64,000 nucleotides of DNA, from contig CAWFTU010000014.1 in assembly GCA_963818725.1 (NCBI GenBank), positions 434,001 to 498,000 on the forward strand. Reading direction: 5' to 3'. Every line of letters starts with the position of its first letter. The stretch's first letter is position 1. A program made the translations under genes and the position numbers. The DNA comes from DATFDN01 sp963818725. Lineage in GTDB: Bacteria; Pseudomonadota; Alphaproteobacteria; Acetobacterales; Acetobacteraceae. Shown piece by piece: positions 44,477 to 55,817 of the stretch. The notes under the pieces are model-generated. The model searched no databases. It had not been told where the DNA came from and saw only the letters and a program-made list of their open reading frames with translations.

Positions 44477-44788
44477 TTACTTCAGGTGCTGGGCAAGATG
44501 CTTGTTCATTTCGAACATCGTTACCTTGTCCTTGTTGCCGAACACCTTGCGGAGCTTGTCGTCCGCCAGGATCTCGCGGCGATCCTCCGGGTTTTGCAAA
44601 TTGTTCGAGCGGATATACTCCCACACCTTGCTCACCACCTCGCCCCGCGCCAGCGGCCCTTCCCCGACCACCGCCGCAAGCTCCTCTGAGGGCTTGAGCG
44701 GCTGCTGGAGCGCATTGGCCTTGCCACTCCCAGTCTTTCCCGGCGCCTTCTTCTGAGCTGACTTCTTCTCTGGAGTCTTGGTCGGCAT
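44477..44788 (-). CDS. SWIB/MDM2-domain protein
   Basis: A 103-residue protein. A Lys-rich N-terminal tail (MPTKTPEKKSAQKKAPGKTG) precedes a SWIB domain: LKPSEELAAVVGEGPLARGE, VVSKVWEYIRSNNLQNPEDR and REILADDKLRKVFGNKDKVT then MFEMNKHLAQHL. SWIB domains are best known from eukaryotic chromatin remodelling and chlamydial proteins but also occur as small free proteins in alphaproteobacteria, where the basic tail suggests DNA binding. ATG at 44788 has CGGAG upstream. The frame also extends to 44848, without a ribosome site. Confidence 0.9.
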   Translation of the reverse strand: MPTKTPEKKSAQKKAPGKTGSGKANALQQPLKPSEELAAVVGEGPLARGEVVSKVWEYIRSNNLQNPEDRREILADDKLRKVFGNKDKVTMFEMNKHLAQHLK

Positions 44789-44851
44789 CAACTTTCTCCG
44801 GATTGCCTCAAGCTGCAATTCGTAACGCAATTCGAGCAGTTTCTCCATGCT

Positions 44852-45646
44852 TTACTTGCCCGCTTGCTGATACCATGCCGGCTTGCGCTTCTCCTGGAAC
44901 GCGGCGGTGCCCTCGCGGGCCTCCTCGGTGTGGCGCTGGGCCGCGCTCTCATGGGCGAGAAGGTCCATCGAGCGATCATCCAGCAGCAATCCGTTGGCCC
45001 CCAGGAATGAGCGTTTGGTCGCCGCAATCGCGCCGGGCGCGCCAAGGAGGATGGCTTCAAGTATCTCGGCTAGCCGCCCCTCCATCCGGTCGGGCGCCAC
45101 GATTTCGTGGATCAGGCCGATGCGCTCGGCCTCCTGGGCGTCGAACCGCTCGCCGGTGAGCGCGTAGCGGCGGGTGTGGCGCAGGCCCATGGCATGGACC
45201 ATGTGCGTGGAGATTGGCGTCGGCGCCACGCCCACGCGCACTTCGGTCAGCCCGAACATGCTGTCTGGCGTGGCCAAGGCGACATCGACGCAGCAAACCA
45301 CGCCGCAGCCGCCGCCGAAGCAGGCGCCGTGGACGAGGGCGATCGTGGGCTTGGGGAACTCATTCAGGAGTTGCATGGCGCGCGTGGTCGCCATCGAGGC
45401 GGCGTGGTTTCGCTCAGGTCCGTACTGGGTGGCACGACGCAGCCAATTGATGTCGGCGCCCGCTTGGAAGTGCCGCCCGGCGCCTCGGAGCACCAAGCAG
45501 CGCACCGCCGGATCCGAGGCGACCCGTGACAGGCCGGCGATCAGCTCGGCCAGCAGATCCTCATCATAGGCATTGCCGAGCTCCGGACGGTTCAGGGTAG
45601 CGGTGGCGACGCCGCGTGCGTCGGTATTGAGCAAAACGAGGGCCAT
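44852..45646 (-). CDS. enoyl-CoA hydratase/isomerase family protein
   Basis: A 264-residue crotonase-fold enzyme. VATATLNRPELGNAYDEDLL starts the fold. The oxyanion-hole segments are GRHFQAGADINWLRRATQ and KPTIALVHGACFGGGCGVVC. FGLTEVRVGVAPTPISTHMV carries the Glu position of the active site. Its form (GAD-x-NWL, C-terminal EGTAAFQEKRKPAWYQ) is close to methylglutaconyl-CoA hydratase or isohexenylglutaconyl-CoA hydratase relatives, so a role in branched-chain degradation is possible. ATG 45646 begins MALVLLNTDARGVATATL. Confidence 0.85.
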   Translation of the reverse strand: MALVLLNTDARGVATATLNRPELGNAYDEDLLAELIAGLSRVASDPAVRCLVLRGAGRHFQAGADINWLRRATQYGPERNHAASMATTRAMQLLNEFPKPTIALVHGACFGGGCGVVCCVDVALATPDSMFGLTEVRVGVAPTPISTHMVHAMGLRHTRRYALTGERFDAQEAERIGLIHEIVAPDRMEGRLAEILEAILLGAPGAIAATKRSFLGANGLLLDDRSMDLLAHESAAQRHTEEAREGTAAFQEKRKPAWYQQAGK

Positions 45647-45875
45647 TGTGCCACCTCGGAGCTGATTGTCGCCGGACAGGCATTGGCGTCGCAGGGCCTC
45701 AGACGCTACAGTACCGGCGATGCGCGTGGCGGCTGCGGGGTCGGCGATCGCGGCGCGATCGGTCATGGCCTGGGACGCTCGCATGCGACCGACCCTGGGG
45801 CAAGATCGACCGGAAGATGAGATTGACCGCACTCTGGCTTCCGCTTTTTTCTGCGCCGGCCCATAGTGGCAACTC

Positions 45876-46307
45876 ATGACGCAGGTGATACGGGTGCATG
45901 GGACGTGCGTGGCCCGCAGCGGTGCGGGTGTACTGCTGCTAGGCCCGGCCGGGGCGGGCAAGTCCGACCTTGCGCTAAGGCTGATGCCGCGTGGGTTCGA
46001 TCTCGTCGCCGACGATCAGGTCTTGATAGAGGACGGCAGGGCCTGCTCGCCGCCTTCGCTGGCCGGGATGCTCGAGATACGGGGCCTAGGGATCGTGCGA
46101 TTGCCATTTGTGACGGCGGTACGGCTCGCCTTGGCGGTCGAGCTCGGCTTGCCCGACCGCATGCCGTGCGCGCGACAGCATCGGGAGCTTGGCCTTCCCC
46201 TGGTGCGGGTGAGACCCGACGCTAGCTCGGCGCCGGAGCGAGTGTCGATAGCGCTTGACTGCGCGCTCGGGATCGTGCCGCAGGTAGCCGGAGCCTTCGC
46301 CCCATGA
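45876..46307 (+). CDS. hprK: HPr kinase/phosphorylase, short alphaproteobacterial form
   Basis: Phosphorylates the regulatory serine of HPr. The 143-residue protein is the C-terminal kinase domain only, the normal alphaproteobacterial size. Walker A is LLLGPAGAGKSDLALRLMPR near residue 25, with FDLVADDQVLIED and MLEIRGLGIVRLPFV following. The acidic LPDRMPCARQHRELGLPLVR corresponds to the family's C-terminal signature. Its stop overlaps the rapZ start (ATGA), and the target Ser is conserved in the HPr gene 1.5 kb downstream, so this is one regulatory PTS unit. Confidence 0.92.
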   Translation: MTQVIRVHGTCVARSGAGVLLLGPAGAGKSDLALRLMPRGFDLVADDQVLIEDGRACSPPSLAGMLEIRGLGIVRLPFVTAVRLALAVELGLPDRMPCARQHRELGLPLVRVRPDASSAPERVSIALDCALGIVPQVAGAFAP

Positions 46308-47279
46308 CCGAGTCGGTACGCGTTGTCCTGGTTAGCGGGCTGTCCGGCGCCGGCAAGCTGTCCGTGTTGCGCGCGCTGGAGGATATCGGCTTTGAGGCGG
46401 TGGATAATCCGCCCCTGACAATGCTGGAGGCCATGGTTGGTCAGGCGCAGCGCAGCCTGGCGATTGGAGTGGATGCCCGCACCAGCGGCTTCGATCCGAG
46501 CGCCGTGGTCAGTGCGCTCACTGACCTGCGCGCCGACCCGAGGCTGCGGCCAGAGCTGATCTATGTCTGGGCGGAAGAAGCCGCTCTGCTGCGCCGGTAC
46601 TCGGAGACGCGGCGCCGTCATCCCTTGGCGCCGACTGGACGCGTGTCCGACGGCATCGCGGAGGAACAGGTGTTGACTGGCCCGCTGCGAGAGGCGGCCG
46701 ATCTCGGTACTCGACACCTCCGACCTACCGCTCTCGGCGATGCGCGCCCTGATCGAGCGGCGGTATGGCACGGCCAGCGCGGGCGAGGCGCCGCGGATGG
46801 CTGTCGCGCTGGTCTCGTTTTCCTACGCCTATGGCCTGCCGCGCGACGCAGACCTGGTCTTCGATGCCCGCTTTTTGCGCAACCCCTTTTACGACCCCAT
46901 ATTGCAGCCGAGGACGGGGATTGATGCGGACGTCGCCGCTTACGTCGAAGCCGACCCGGACTTCCCGGCGTATATGCGCATGGTCGAGCAACTGCTCGGC
47001 CTGCTCTTGCCGAGATTTGTCCAGGAGGGCAAAAAATATGTCACAATCGCGGTCGGATGCACCGGAGGGCGACACCGCTCAGTGCGTATCGTAGAAAAAC
47101 TCGCGGACCATCTCAGGGGCGCGGACGGCAATGCCGGCGGGCGGTGGTGGCTGCATGTCGCGCACCGGGAGCTGGCCCGGATGGGCGCCAGCGGAGCCTT
47201 TCCTCTCGCCGTGACGTTCGCGGGCCAGGGCGGAGACCCCGCGCAAACAGGCGAAACGCCGCGCGCCCCATTTATATAG
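46304..47279 (+). pseudogene. rapZ: RNase adapter / nucleotide-binding protein RapZ, one frame break
   Basis: RapZ family proteins bind nucleotides and, in enterobacteria, present small RNAs to RNase E; in alphaproteobacteria they accompany the PTS. The frame from ATG 46304 reads VRVVLVSGLSGAGKLSVLRA (Walker A), LEDIGFEAVDNPPLTMLEAM, IGVDARTSGF and ETRRRHPLAPTGRVSDGIAE. It breaks near 46700 and continues in another frame with MALVSFSYAYG-type sequence VALVSFSYAYGLPRDADLVF, DARFLRNPFYDPILQPRTGI and YVTIAVGCTGGRHRSVRIVE, the conserved C-terminal signature. A single-base indel would restore a normal ~325-codon gene, so sequencing error must be excluded before calling it dead. Confidence 0.88.
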
Positions 47280-47333
47280 GCTCGAAAAGGACGCCATGAA
47301 CTTGAACGCTCGAAGGGACGCGCTTCGCACACC

Positions 47334-47759
47334 ATGATCGGCATGGTCCTTGTCACCCATGGCCGTCTGGCGGAGGAGCTTCGCGCCGCGCTGGAGCATG
47401 TGGTGGGCGCGCAGCGGCACGTCGACACGGTCTGCATTGGGCCGGAAGACGACATGGAGAACCGTCGCGCCGAGATTGAGCGGTGCATCGAGCACTGTGA
47501 CACCGGCGATGGGGTCGTGCTGCTGACCGACATGTTCGGCGGCACGCCCTCGAACCTCGCCATCTCGATGATGGAGCGCAAGGGCGTGGAGGTGATCGCG
47601 GGCGTGAACCTGCCTATGCTGGTGAAGCTGGCCAAGGTGCGGTCGAACCAGCCTTTGGCGGACGCGGTGAACTGCGCCGAAGCCGCGGGACGAAAGTACA
47701 TCGCCGCCGCCTCGCATGTTCTGCATGGCTGCAAGGCGAACGGGACCGGAGGCTGCTGA
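47334..47759 (+). CDS. PTS mannose-type EIIA domain protein
   Basis: A 141-residue single EIIA-Man domain: MIGMVLVTHGRLAEELRAAL with the phosphorylated His9, DGVVLLTDMFGGTPSNLAIS, and VEVIAGVNLPMLVKLAKVRS. No sugar-specific EIIB/EIIC genes are nearby, so it accepts phosphate from HPr for regulation, not sugar uptake. Its stop overlaps the HPr start (TGATG), giving a tight EIIA-HPr-EI order. Confidence 0.93.
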   Translation: MIGMVLVTHGRLAEELRAALEHVVGAQRHVDTVCIGPEDDMENRRAEIERCIEHCDTGDGVVLLTDMFGGTPSNLAISMMERKGVEVIAGVNLPMLVKLAKVRSNQPLADAVNCAEAAGRKYIAAASHVLHGCKANGTGGC

Positions 47760-48088
47760 TGAGCGGGGACGGTTCTCGTCCGCCGAGCGAGGCCAGTCCC
47801 GATGCCGCCAGCGCATCCATTCTCAGCCGCGTTGTCAGAATTCCGAATAAGCGCGGGCTGCACGCCAGGGCCGCCGCCAAGTTCGTGACCCTCGCCGAGC
47901 GATTCGGTGCCGCGGTTGATGTGCTGCGCGACGGGCAGAGCGTATCGGCCCGCTCCATCATGGGATTGATGATGCTCGGGGCTGGCCAGGGCGCCGAGAT
48001 CGAGCTGCGGGCCGAGGGCTTCGACGCGCGCGAGGCGCTGGATGCCCTGGTCGCGCTGGTCGACTCCGGCTTCAATGAACAAGGCTGA
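47759..48088 (+). CDS. ptsH: phosphocarrier protein HPr
   Basis: A 109-residue HPr with an N-terminal extension of about 20 residues (GDGSRPPSEASPDAASAS). The phosphotransfer site IPNKRGLHARAAAKFVTLAE carries His35. The HprK target site SVSARSIMGLMMLGAGQGAE carries Ser66, 31 residues later, the same spacing as His15-Ser46 in model HPr proteins. It receives phosphate from EI encoded next and is modified by HprK encoded upstream. Confidence 0.94.
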   Translation: MSGDGSRPPSEASPDAASASILSRVVRIPNKRGLHARAAAKFVTLAERFGAAVDVLRDGQSVSARSIMGLMMLGAGQGAEIELRAEGFDAREALDALVALVDSGFNEQG

Positions 48089-49925
48089 GCCGCCACCGCC
48101 TCAGCACAAGCGCCTTTCCGCGCGGCTTCGCGCTCCCGAGCGGCCTGAGAGGGTGTTGACGGGCATCCCGGTTTCCCCCGGCATCGCCATCGGCCACGTC
48201 TTCACCGCGGCCGAGCCCACGCCTGAGATCACGCGCCACTGCATCGGCGCCGAGGAACTGCCGGCCGAGGCGGCGCGACTGGAGGCGGCGATCGCGAAGT
48301 CCCGCCATCAGCTGCGCAAGCTCGAAGCCCGGCTTTCCGTACTGCCAGAGGAGAGTCAGGCGGAGCTGGAGCCGCTGATCGAGGCTTATCTGCGGATGCT
48401 CAGCGACTCGCGGCTGCTGCGGGGCGCGTGCCGGCGCATGAGTGAGGGACTGCGCTCGGCCGAGAGCGCGGTCGCCGAAGAGGCCGAGGCGATTGCCGGG
48501 GCGATGATGGCCCATGCCGCGCCGGACATGGCGGCCGAGGATTGCGCGAGCCTGCAACGCCGCGCCGATGAGGTGCGGGAGATCGCGCGCCGCCTGGTAC
48601 GGAACTTGACCAACGCGCCGTTCCGCAGCTTCACCGGGTTGCCCGAGGGCGCGATCCTGGTGGCCGAGAATCTGCGCCCGGCCGATGCCGCGCTGCTCGA
48701 TCCCGCGCGGCTTGCCGGGGTAGGAACCGCCGAGGGTGGCGCCGAAGGGCATACGGCGGTGATGCTGCGGGCGCTCGGGGTGCCCGCCGTGCTGGGTGTG
48801 CCGGGGCTGGCGCACGCGATCCGCCCTGGCGACATGGCCATCATCGACGGCGCGACCGGGCGGGTGACACTGAACCCGAGCGTCACGACCCTGGCAGGGG
48901 CGCGCCGCGCCGTCACCGCCTTCGCCCGCGAGCGGCAGCGCTTCGCGCGGCTGCGCCGCCTTGCGGCGGAGACGCAGGATGGCGAGGCCGTCGAGCTGCA
49001 AGCCAACATGGAGCTGCCACTGGAACTGCCGCTGATCCAGCAGTCGGGGGCGCTGGGCATCGGCTTGCTGCGCACCGAGTTCCTGTTCATGAATCGCGAT
49101 ACGGTTCCGGACGAGGCCACACAGACCGAAACCTACCGCGCGGTGGTGGATGCCATGGGCGGCGCGCCGGTCACGATCCGCGTGCTGGACTGGGGCGGAG
49201 AGAAGGACATCGACGTTCTCGCCGCCGCGGGCGTTGTCCCGGACATGACGGACGCCAACCCGGCCTTGGGGTTGCGTGGCATCCGTCTGCTGCTGCGCCG
49301 GCCCGAGCTGCTGGAGACGCAGTTCGCCGCCATTCTGCACGCCGCCGCCGCCGGCCCGGTGCGGGTGATGCTGCCGATGGTCACGACACTGGCCGAGGTG
49401 CGCGGCGCCCGCGAGATCTACGACCGGGTGGCGCGGCGCCTGCGCCGGCGCGGCGAGCGGCTGCCCGAGCGGCTGCCGCCGCTCGGCATCATGATCGAGA
49501 CCCCTGGCGCGGCCTTGTCCGCCGACGCTCTGGCACTTGAGTCCGACTTCTTCGCGATAGGCACCAATGACCTGACCGCCTACACCCTGGCGGTCGATCG
49601 GGGCGAGAGCGCCGTGGCCGAGCTGTACGACACCTTGCACCCGGCGGTGCTGCGCCTGGTGCAGTTCTCCACCGAGGCCGCTCTCAGGATGCGGATGCCG
49701 GTCTCGGTCTGCGGCGAGATGGCGGCGGACCCGCGCCTGACGCCGCTGCTGCTCGGCCTGGGCCTGCGCAGCTTCAGCATGAATGCCGGCGCGGTGCCGC
49801 GCGTGAAACAGGCGGTCCGCGCCGCGAGCATGGGCGAGTGCGCCCGTTTCGCGCGACGCGTCATGGAGCAGTCGGACCCAGTTCGTATTCGCGAGCTGAT
49901 CGAGATCGGCGCCCACGCCCTCTGA
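48075..49925 (+). CDS. ptsI: PTS enzyme I (phosphoenolpyruvate-protein phosphotransferase)
   Basis: Transfers phosphate from PEP to HPr. The 616-residue protein lacks an N-terminal GAF domain, so it is PtsI-like in form. VLTGIPVSPGIAIGHVF opens the HPr-binding/phospho-His domain. The active His226 lies in GGAEGHTAVMLRALGVPAVL; the usual TSHTAI reads EGHTAV. The C-terminal PEP-binding barrel has GIGLLRTEFLFMNRDTVPDE, RVLDWGGEKDIDVL, PLGIMIETPGAALSADALAL, FFAIGTNDLTAYTLAVDRGE and VSVCGEMAADPRLTPLLLGL with the catalytic Cys. ATG 48075 lies inside the end of ptsH (14-base overlap), supporting coupled translation. Confidence 0.94.
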   Translation: MNKAEPPPPQHKRLSARLRAPERPERVLTGIPVSPGIAIGHVFTAAEPTPEITRHCIGAEELPAEAARLEAAIAKSRHQLRKLEARLSVLPEESQAELEPLIEAYLRMLSDSRLLRGACRRMSEGLRSAESAVAEEAEAIAGAMMAHAAPDMAAEDCASLQRRADEVREIARRLVRNLTNAPFRSFTGLPEGAILVAENLRPADAALLDPARLAGVGTAEGGAEGHTAVMLRALGVPAVLGVPGLAHAIRPGDMAIIDGATGRVTLNPSVTTLAGARRAVTAFARERQRFARLRRLAAETQDGEAVELQANMELPLELPLIQQSGALGIGLLRTEFLFMNRDTVPDEATQTETYRAVVDAMGGAPVTIRVLDWGGEKDIDVLAAAGVVPDMTDANPALGLRGIRLLLRRPELLETQFAAILHAAAAGPVRVMLPMVTTLAEVRGAREIYDRVARRLRRRGERLPERLPPLGIMIETPGAALSADALALESDFFAIGTNDLTAYTLAVDRGESAVAELYDTLHPAVLRLVQFSTEAALRMRMPVSVCGEMAADPRLTPLLLGLGLRSFSMNAGAVPRVKQAVRAASMGECARFARRVMEQSDPVRIRELIEIGAHAL

Positions 49926-50057
49926 CGTTCCAAAATGTTCCGCTCACGTTCACGTTACTGGAATGTTCTTAACCTCTGGATAACGTCTCTAATTTTAGTC
50001 TCTGCCTCCGGAAATGGCACGGGTCTCGGAACCTGGGCCGCCTTGGAGGCTCTGCCC
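49926..50057 (+). promoter_or_regulatory. leader and promoter region of the RTX-like gene
   Basis: The sequence after ptsI is A+T-rich (GGAATGTTCTTAACCTCTGG, ATAACGTCTCTAATTTTAG) and precedes a strong ribosome site TTGGAGG at about 50044. It can be read as codons in frame with the next gene, but the ATG at 50058 has the ribosome site, so I treat this stretch as promoter and leader. Confidence 0.5.
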
Positions 50058-53000
50058 ATGACCGTTTCGGCCCAACCGCCGTCCGTGCTGTCCGCGCCGA
50101 TCATCCCCTCGGCGGCAGGCCCGGGTCAAGTTGTCGGGCTCACGTTGCAGAACCCCACCTCCACCGCGCTTGGCGGGCGCACGATCACATTCGGGCAGGC
50201 GTTGGCGCCGGGCCAGGTGCCGGCGGGGGCGAGCCTGGTCGCGATGATCAACGGCCAGCCGACGCCCATGCAGATGGACGTCAAGACCACAAATCCCGAC
50301 GGGTCGGTGGCCATGGCGGTTCTGACGCTGGCCCAGCCTCCGCTCGCCGCCGGCGCGTCCGTCCCGGTCATGCTCACGCTGGCTCCGGCAACCAAAACAC
50401 CAGCCAAGCCGGTCGATATCGGCGCGCTGGCTGCGCCGGGGTCTAAGTATCAGGTGCAAGTTAAACTCAACTTGCACAATGCCGATGGCACGACGAGCGC
50501 GGTCACGATCAACGCCGCGACGGCGCTGGCCGGGGCGCTGAAGAGCGGCGCCTACTCCACATGGCTTAGCGGCCCGCAGGCGACACAGGTCCGCGTCGAT
50601 GTGCCGGTCGCGGGCTCGCTGCACGTCACCTTGGACATCACTGCCTTCGCCGACGGCAACACGTCCACAACGGTGACGTTCAACAACGACATCGCGATGG
50701 CGGCGCATGGCGGGACCGCGACCTACGACGCGATCGTCACCCAGAACGGCGCCTTGGCGTTCCAGCAGACCAACATCACCCAGTACCAGTACACGAGCTG
50801 GAACACGACGGTTGCCAGCAACGGCGCCCCGGCGGTGAACGTGCAGCACGACATCGCCGCGCTGCAGAAGACGGGCCTGGTCCAAAACTATGACCTGACC
50901 GCCGGCGTGGACGCCTCGCTGGTTGCGGCCGAGGCAACGCAGATGGCCAAGCCGGGCTTCGGCGCGGTGCTCGGCAGTGCCGGCGTCACGCAATACATGC
51001 CGATGACCGGCGGACGCCCGGATCTCGGGCCGACCACCGAGGCGAACACGCTCTGGCTGCTGACCCAGAACGCCACGGCCGCGCAGTACGCCCTCGCGCA
51101 GGCCAACGCGGCGGGAAGCATTCCTTGGCATTTCTACAGCCCTGCCAGCGGCGAGTACCTCACCACCACCGCCAACCCCAAGCTTTGGATCGACTATCGC
51201 GGCGGAATGTATGGCACCACCGCCCTGACCCAGGGGGTGCCGAGCAGCAAGCTCACAGGCTGGACCCCTGATCCGGCGCACCAGCCGGACCTTGACTACG
51301 TCGCCTATCTTATGACGGGGGACCGCACCTACCTCGACGAGCTGAATGCGGAGGCGTCTTACGATGTCCTGGCGCAGAACCCCACGAACCGACAGGGTGC
51401 CTTGGGGATCGTCGCCGACGGGGCCAGCCAGGTGCGCGCCCAGGCCTGGGACTTGCGCGCCATTGTCGAGGCCGCCGCGGCCAACCCGAACGGGTCGGCC
51501 GCGAAGGCCTATTTCACGCAGCTTGAGAACAATAATTTCAGCTATCTACTGAAATATGTGAGTACGCTGAACGAGGGGCAGGCGGAAGGCTGGATCACCG
51601 GCTCCTACGGCAACGGGGCAGATCGCGCCGTGGCAGCAGGACTACTTCGCCACCACCGTCGCCCTGGCGGCGGAGCAGGGCGTCGCCGGCGCGGCGCAGC
51701 TCCTGGGCTGGGAGGCGAACTTCCTGGCCGGCCTGTTCGTCAACACGGCCAAGGGGTTCAGCCCGTATCTGGGAGCCGCCTACAACATCTCGACCTACAC
51801 CGCCGGCCAGATCCAGGTCGCCGGGGCGCTGCAGACCTGGGCCGCGATCGCCAGCACCACGCTGAGTTCCGGCTTCGTCGCCAGCACGGCGGCAAGCGAT
51901 GTCGCGTCGGCGGAATACGCCATGGAGGCGCGGGGGGCGCTGGCCGACCTGATCACCGTCACCCAGGACGTGCGCGCCATCCAGGCCTACGGCTGGGTGA
52001 GCGCCTACGAGACGACGGCGAATCTCGCCAACGAGCAAGCCTGGCCGGTCTTTAACATTGCGCCGCGCCTCTCCGACGGGCAGCTTCTGACCTCGAACAA
52101 CATCATCGTGACATCCGATACGATCGCGCGCGTGGTCCAGGGCAGCGCGACCGCCGACCAGCTCATCTACGAGACCGGATCGGGCAACGGCACTTTGCAA
52201 GGCGGAAGCGGCATCAACATCCTGTTCGCCGGGAGCGGGACCGACACCCTGCTGGGCGGCGCCAACAACGACTACCTGTTCGCGGGAAGCGGCGCCGACC
52301 TGCTCGCTGCGGGCGGGGGCCGCAACACCATGCAGGCGGGCAGCGGGGCGGACACGTTCCTGCTCGATGCGCGCCAAACGGCGACCGACACCATCACGGG
52401 CTTTGTCCCCGGCACGGACAAGCTCAGCGTCATCGACGCGTCCGGCAAAGCCGCGAACGCCAGCGAGATCACCGGCTATATCAGTGGCGCCACCACGGAT
52501 GCCTCGGGCAACGCGGTCCTCCACCTGTCGAGCGGCCACACGGTCACGCTCCAAGGCATTGCGAAAGCCCAGCTCTCCGCCGCCTGGTTCGGCGGTCAAT
52601 CGGTCCTGCCTCCCGCGCCCACCGTCAATCCGCCGCCCGCGCCGGCCGCCACCTACGTGGTGGACAGCCGCATCACCGGGCAGGATCAGCTCGCGGGCTT
52701 CCGCGCAGGAGTGGATCAGCTTGCGGTGATCGGCACCAACGGCCAGCCGCTCAGCGGCACCGCTCTGGCCTATCTGGTCGCTGGGATGACGGCGGACACG
52801 CTGGGCGACGTGGTGCTGCATCCGAGTGCGAATCTGGCGATCCAATTGGGCGGGATTCCGCCTGGCACCGCATCGGCGCCGAGCACGGCGATGCCGGCGA
52901 ATCCGCCAGGCGTCACGGGATCAACGCCTTCCGTGGGCAGCTCCGCCACAACGTTCGTCGAGAGCCTGCTCACCGCTGGCGCCGACTTGATCCAGAACTT

Positions 53001-53193
53001 CCAGATTGGCGTGAACCATTTGCACGTGCTTGGCACGAACGGCCAGCCTCTGACTGCCTCGGCACTGTCTGGCCTGGTGCGCACAGCGACGGCGGATGCG
53101 TCGGGCAGCGCGGTGTTGCACCTGTCGGACGCCCACACTCTCACTCTTGCCGGGGTCGGGCTGAAGCAACTGAGCGCGAGCCTCTTCGCCTAA
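50058..53193 (+). pseudogene. large RTX-like secreted protein, one frame break
   Basis: About 1045 codons. The N-terminal two thirds (MTVSAQPPSVLSAPIIPSAA onward) is beta-rich then helical, with DLDYVAYLMTGDRTYLDELN and DLRAIVEAAAANPNGSAAKA suggesting an alpha-toroid like those of polysaccharide lyases. The frame changes near 51615 at GGCAACGGGGCAG and resumes GQIAPWQQDYFATTVALAAE. The C-terminal part has haemolysin-type calcium repeats (GSGNGTLQGGSGINILFAGS, GTDTLLGGANNDYLFAGSGA) and three ~75-residue repeats ending DASGNAVLHLSSGHTVTL, DTLGDVVLHPSANLAIQL and DASGSAVLHLSDAHTLTL. No N-terminal signal peptide is seen, in line with type I secretion. No exporter genes are in the window. Confidence 0.75.
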
Positions 53194-53304
53194 GGTGAAA
53201 GCTCACGCTCCGGCAAGCCAACACGCATTGACGATGTTCCTGCGTACCCGTTAATCCCCCTGTTAGCCCGATGACATCGTACGGGGCAAGGGAGAGGAAC
53301 GGAG

Positions 53305-55056
<1,752 letters not shown>

Positions 55057-55064
55057 CGCGAGTT

Positions 55065-55084
55065 GGGGAGCCGTGAGGCTCCCC
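55065..55084. terminator. bidirectional hairpin between convergent genes
   Basis: GGGGAGCC-GTGA-GGCTCCCC, a perfect eight-pair stem with a four-base loop, starts eight bases after the esterase stop and lies before the convergent gene ending at 55122. There is no T run, as is common in GC-rich genomes. Confidence 0.6.
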
Positions 55085-55121
55085 GCTCACCCCTCCGGCA
55101 GGTTCGCCTCCCCGCCCGGGC

Positions 55122-55421
55122 TCAAGCCTTCAAGTCAAGGACAACAGGTCCAGAGACCGCGTCAGTCACCCCGCGGCCCGCGTCGAGCTCCTCGAGCGTG
55201 TCGCGGAAGGTATCGAGTGTTGCGATCATCCGGTCTCGTGCTCCGGCCAGCATCACGATGTCGCCCCATTCGCCGATCAGGCAGTACGTGCGCTCGCCGG
55301 TCTTGATGATTACGCCACGCTCCAGGCCGGGCCAATTCGCTTTGCCATTGCGGTGCGCTTCAAGGAACTTCTGATCTTGGCCGGGCTTAACACGGAACCG
55401 GACGACATTGAAACTGGACAT
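55122..55421 (-). CDS. small alpha/beta-barrel protein, antibiotic-biosynthesis-monooxygenase-like
   Basis: A 99-residue protein: MSSFNVVRFRVKPGQDQKFL, EAHRNGKANWPGLERGVIIK, TYCLIGEWGDIVML and MIATLDTFRDTLEELDAGRG. The opening strand, the helix with FLEAH and the GEW strand fit the dimeric ferredoxin-like ABM/DUF family fold. Residues for a specific reaction are not recognisable. It is co-directional with the two small enzyme genes that follow upstream and may share their transcript. Confidence 0.6.
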   Translation of the reverse strand: MSSFNVVRFRVKPGQDQKFLEAHRNGKANWPGLERGVIIKTGERTYCLIGEWGDIVMLAGARDRMIATLDTFRDTLEELDAGRGVTDAVSGPVVLDLKA

Positions 55422-55466
55422 GACACTGCTCCCGATGGGATTGGCGAGGCCGGATCTCCGGCTCGG

Positions 55467-55817
55467 TCATGGATCCCAAGCCTGCACCGCGAGATGGCGC
55501 GCGATCCGGCCGTCCCTGAGTTCCAGCATCGCGGCGCACACGACACGGCCGCCTTCGGGATAGGTACATGCCTGCGTGAAGGCGAGCCTGTCACTGACCG
55601 CAACAGCGGTCTCCACCCGGTGCGTCATCGCGCGTCCGCACAAGTCCGCGTAGTAGGCCGCGATTGCATCACGCCCCGTCACCTCGAGCGGATGGCTCGG
55701 CGGATTGTTCTGGTCGATGACACGCAATACCGCATCGTCGGCGTAGAAGTTCGTTAGCGTCTGTCCGTCGCGGCTTTCAATCGCTCGGCGCAGCGCCGGT
55801 ACCGTAAGTGCTTCCAT
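55467..55817 (-). CDS. SnoaL-like (NTF2-fold) protein
   Basis: A 116-residue protein: VPALRRAIESRDGQTLTNFY, ADDAVLRVIDQNNPPSHPLE, VTGRDAIAAYYADLCGRAMT and MLELRDGRIARHLAVQAWDP. This is a SnoaL/ketosteroid-isomerase-like fold. The ATG at 55817 has GGGGAGAC upstream. An in-frame ATG at 55855 would overlap the preceding gene's stop as TGATG. It is probably the second gene of an operon starting with the split carboxymuconolactone-decarboxylase gene. The substrate is unknown. Confidence 0.78.
   Translation of the reverse strand: MEALTVPALRRAIESRDGQTLTNFYADDAVLRVIDQNNPPSHPLEVTGRDAIAAYYADLCGRAMTHRVETAVAVSDRLAFTQACTYPEGGRVVCAAMLELRDGRIARHLAVQAWDP

Noticed and set aside
48072..49916. 614-codon minus-strand frame opposite ptsI
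   Set aside because: Exact mirror of enzyme I; no ribosome site and no recognisable domain.
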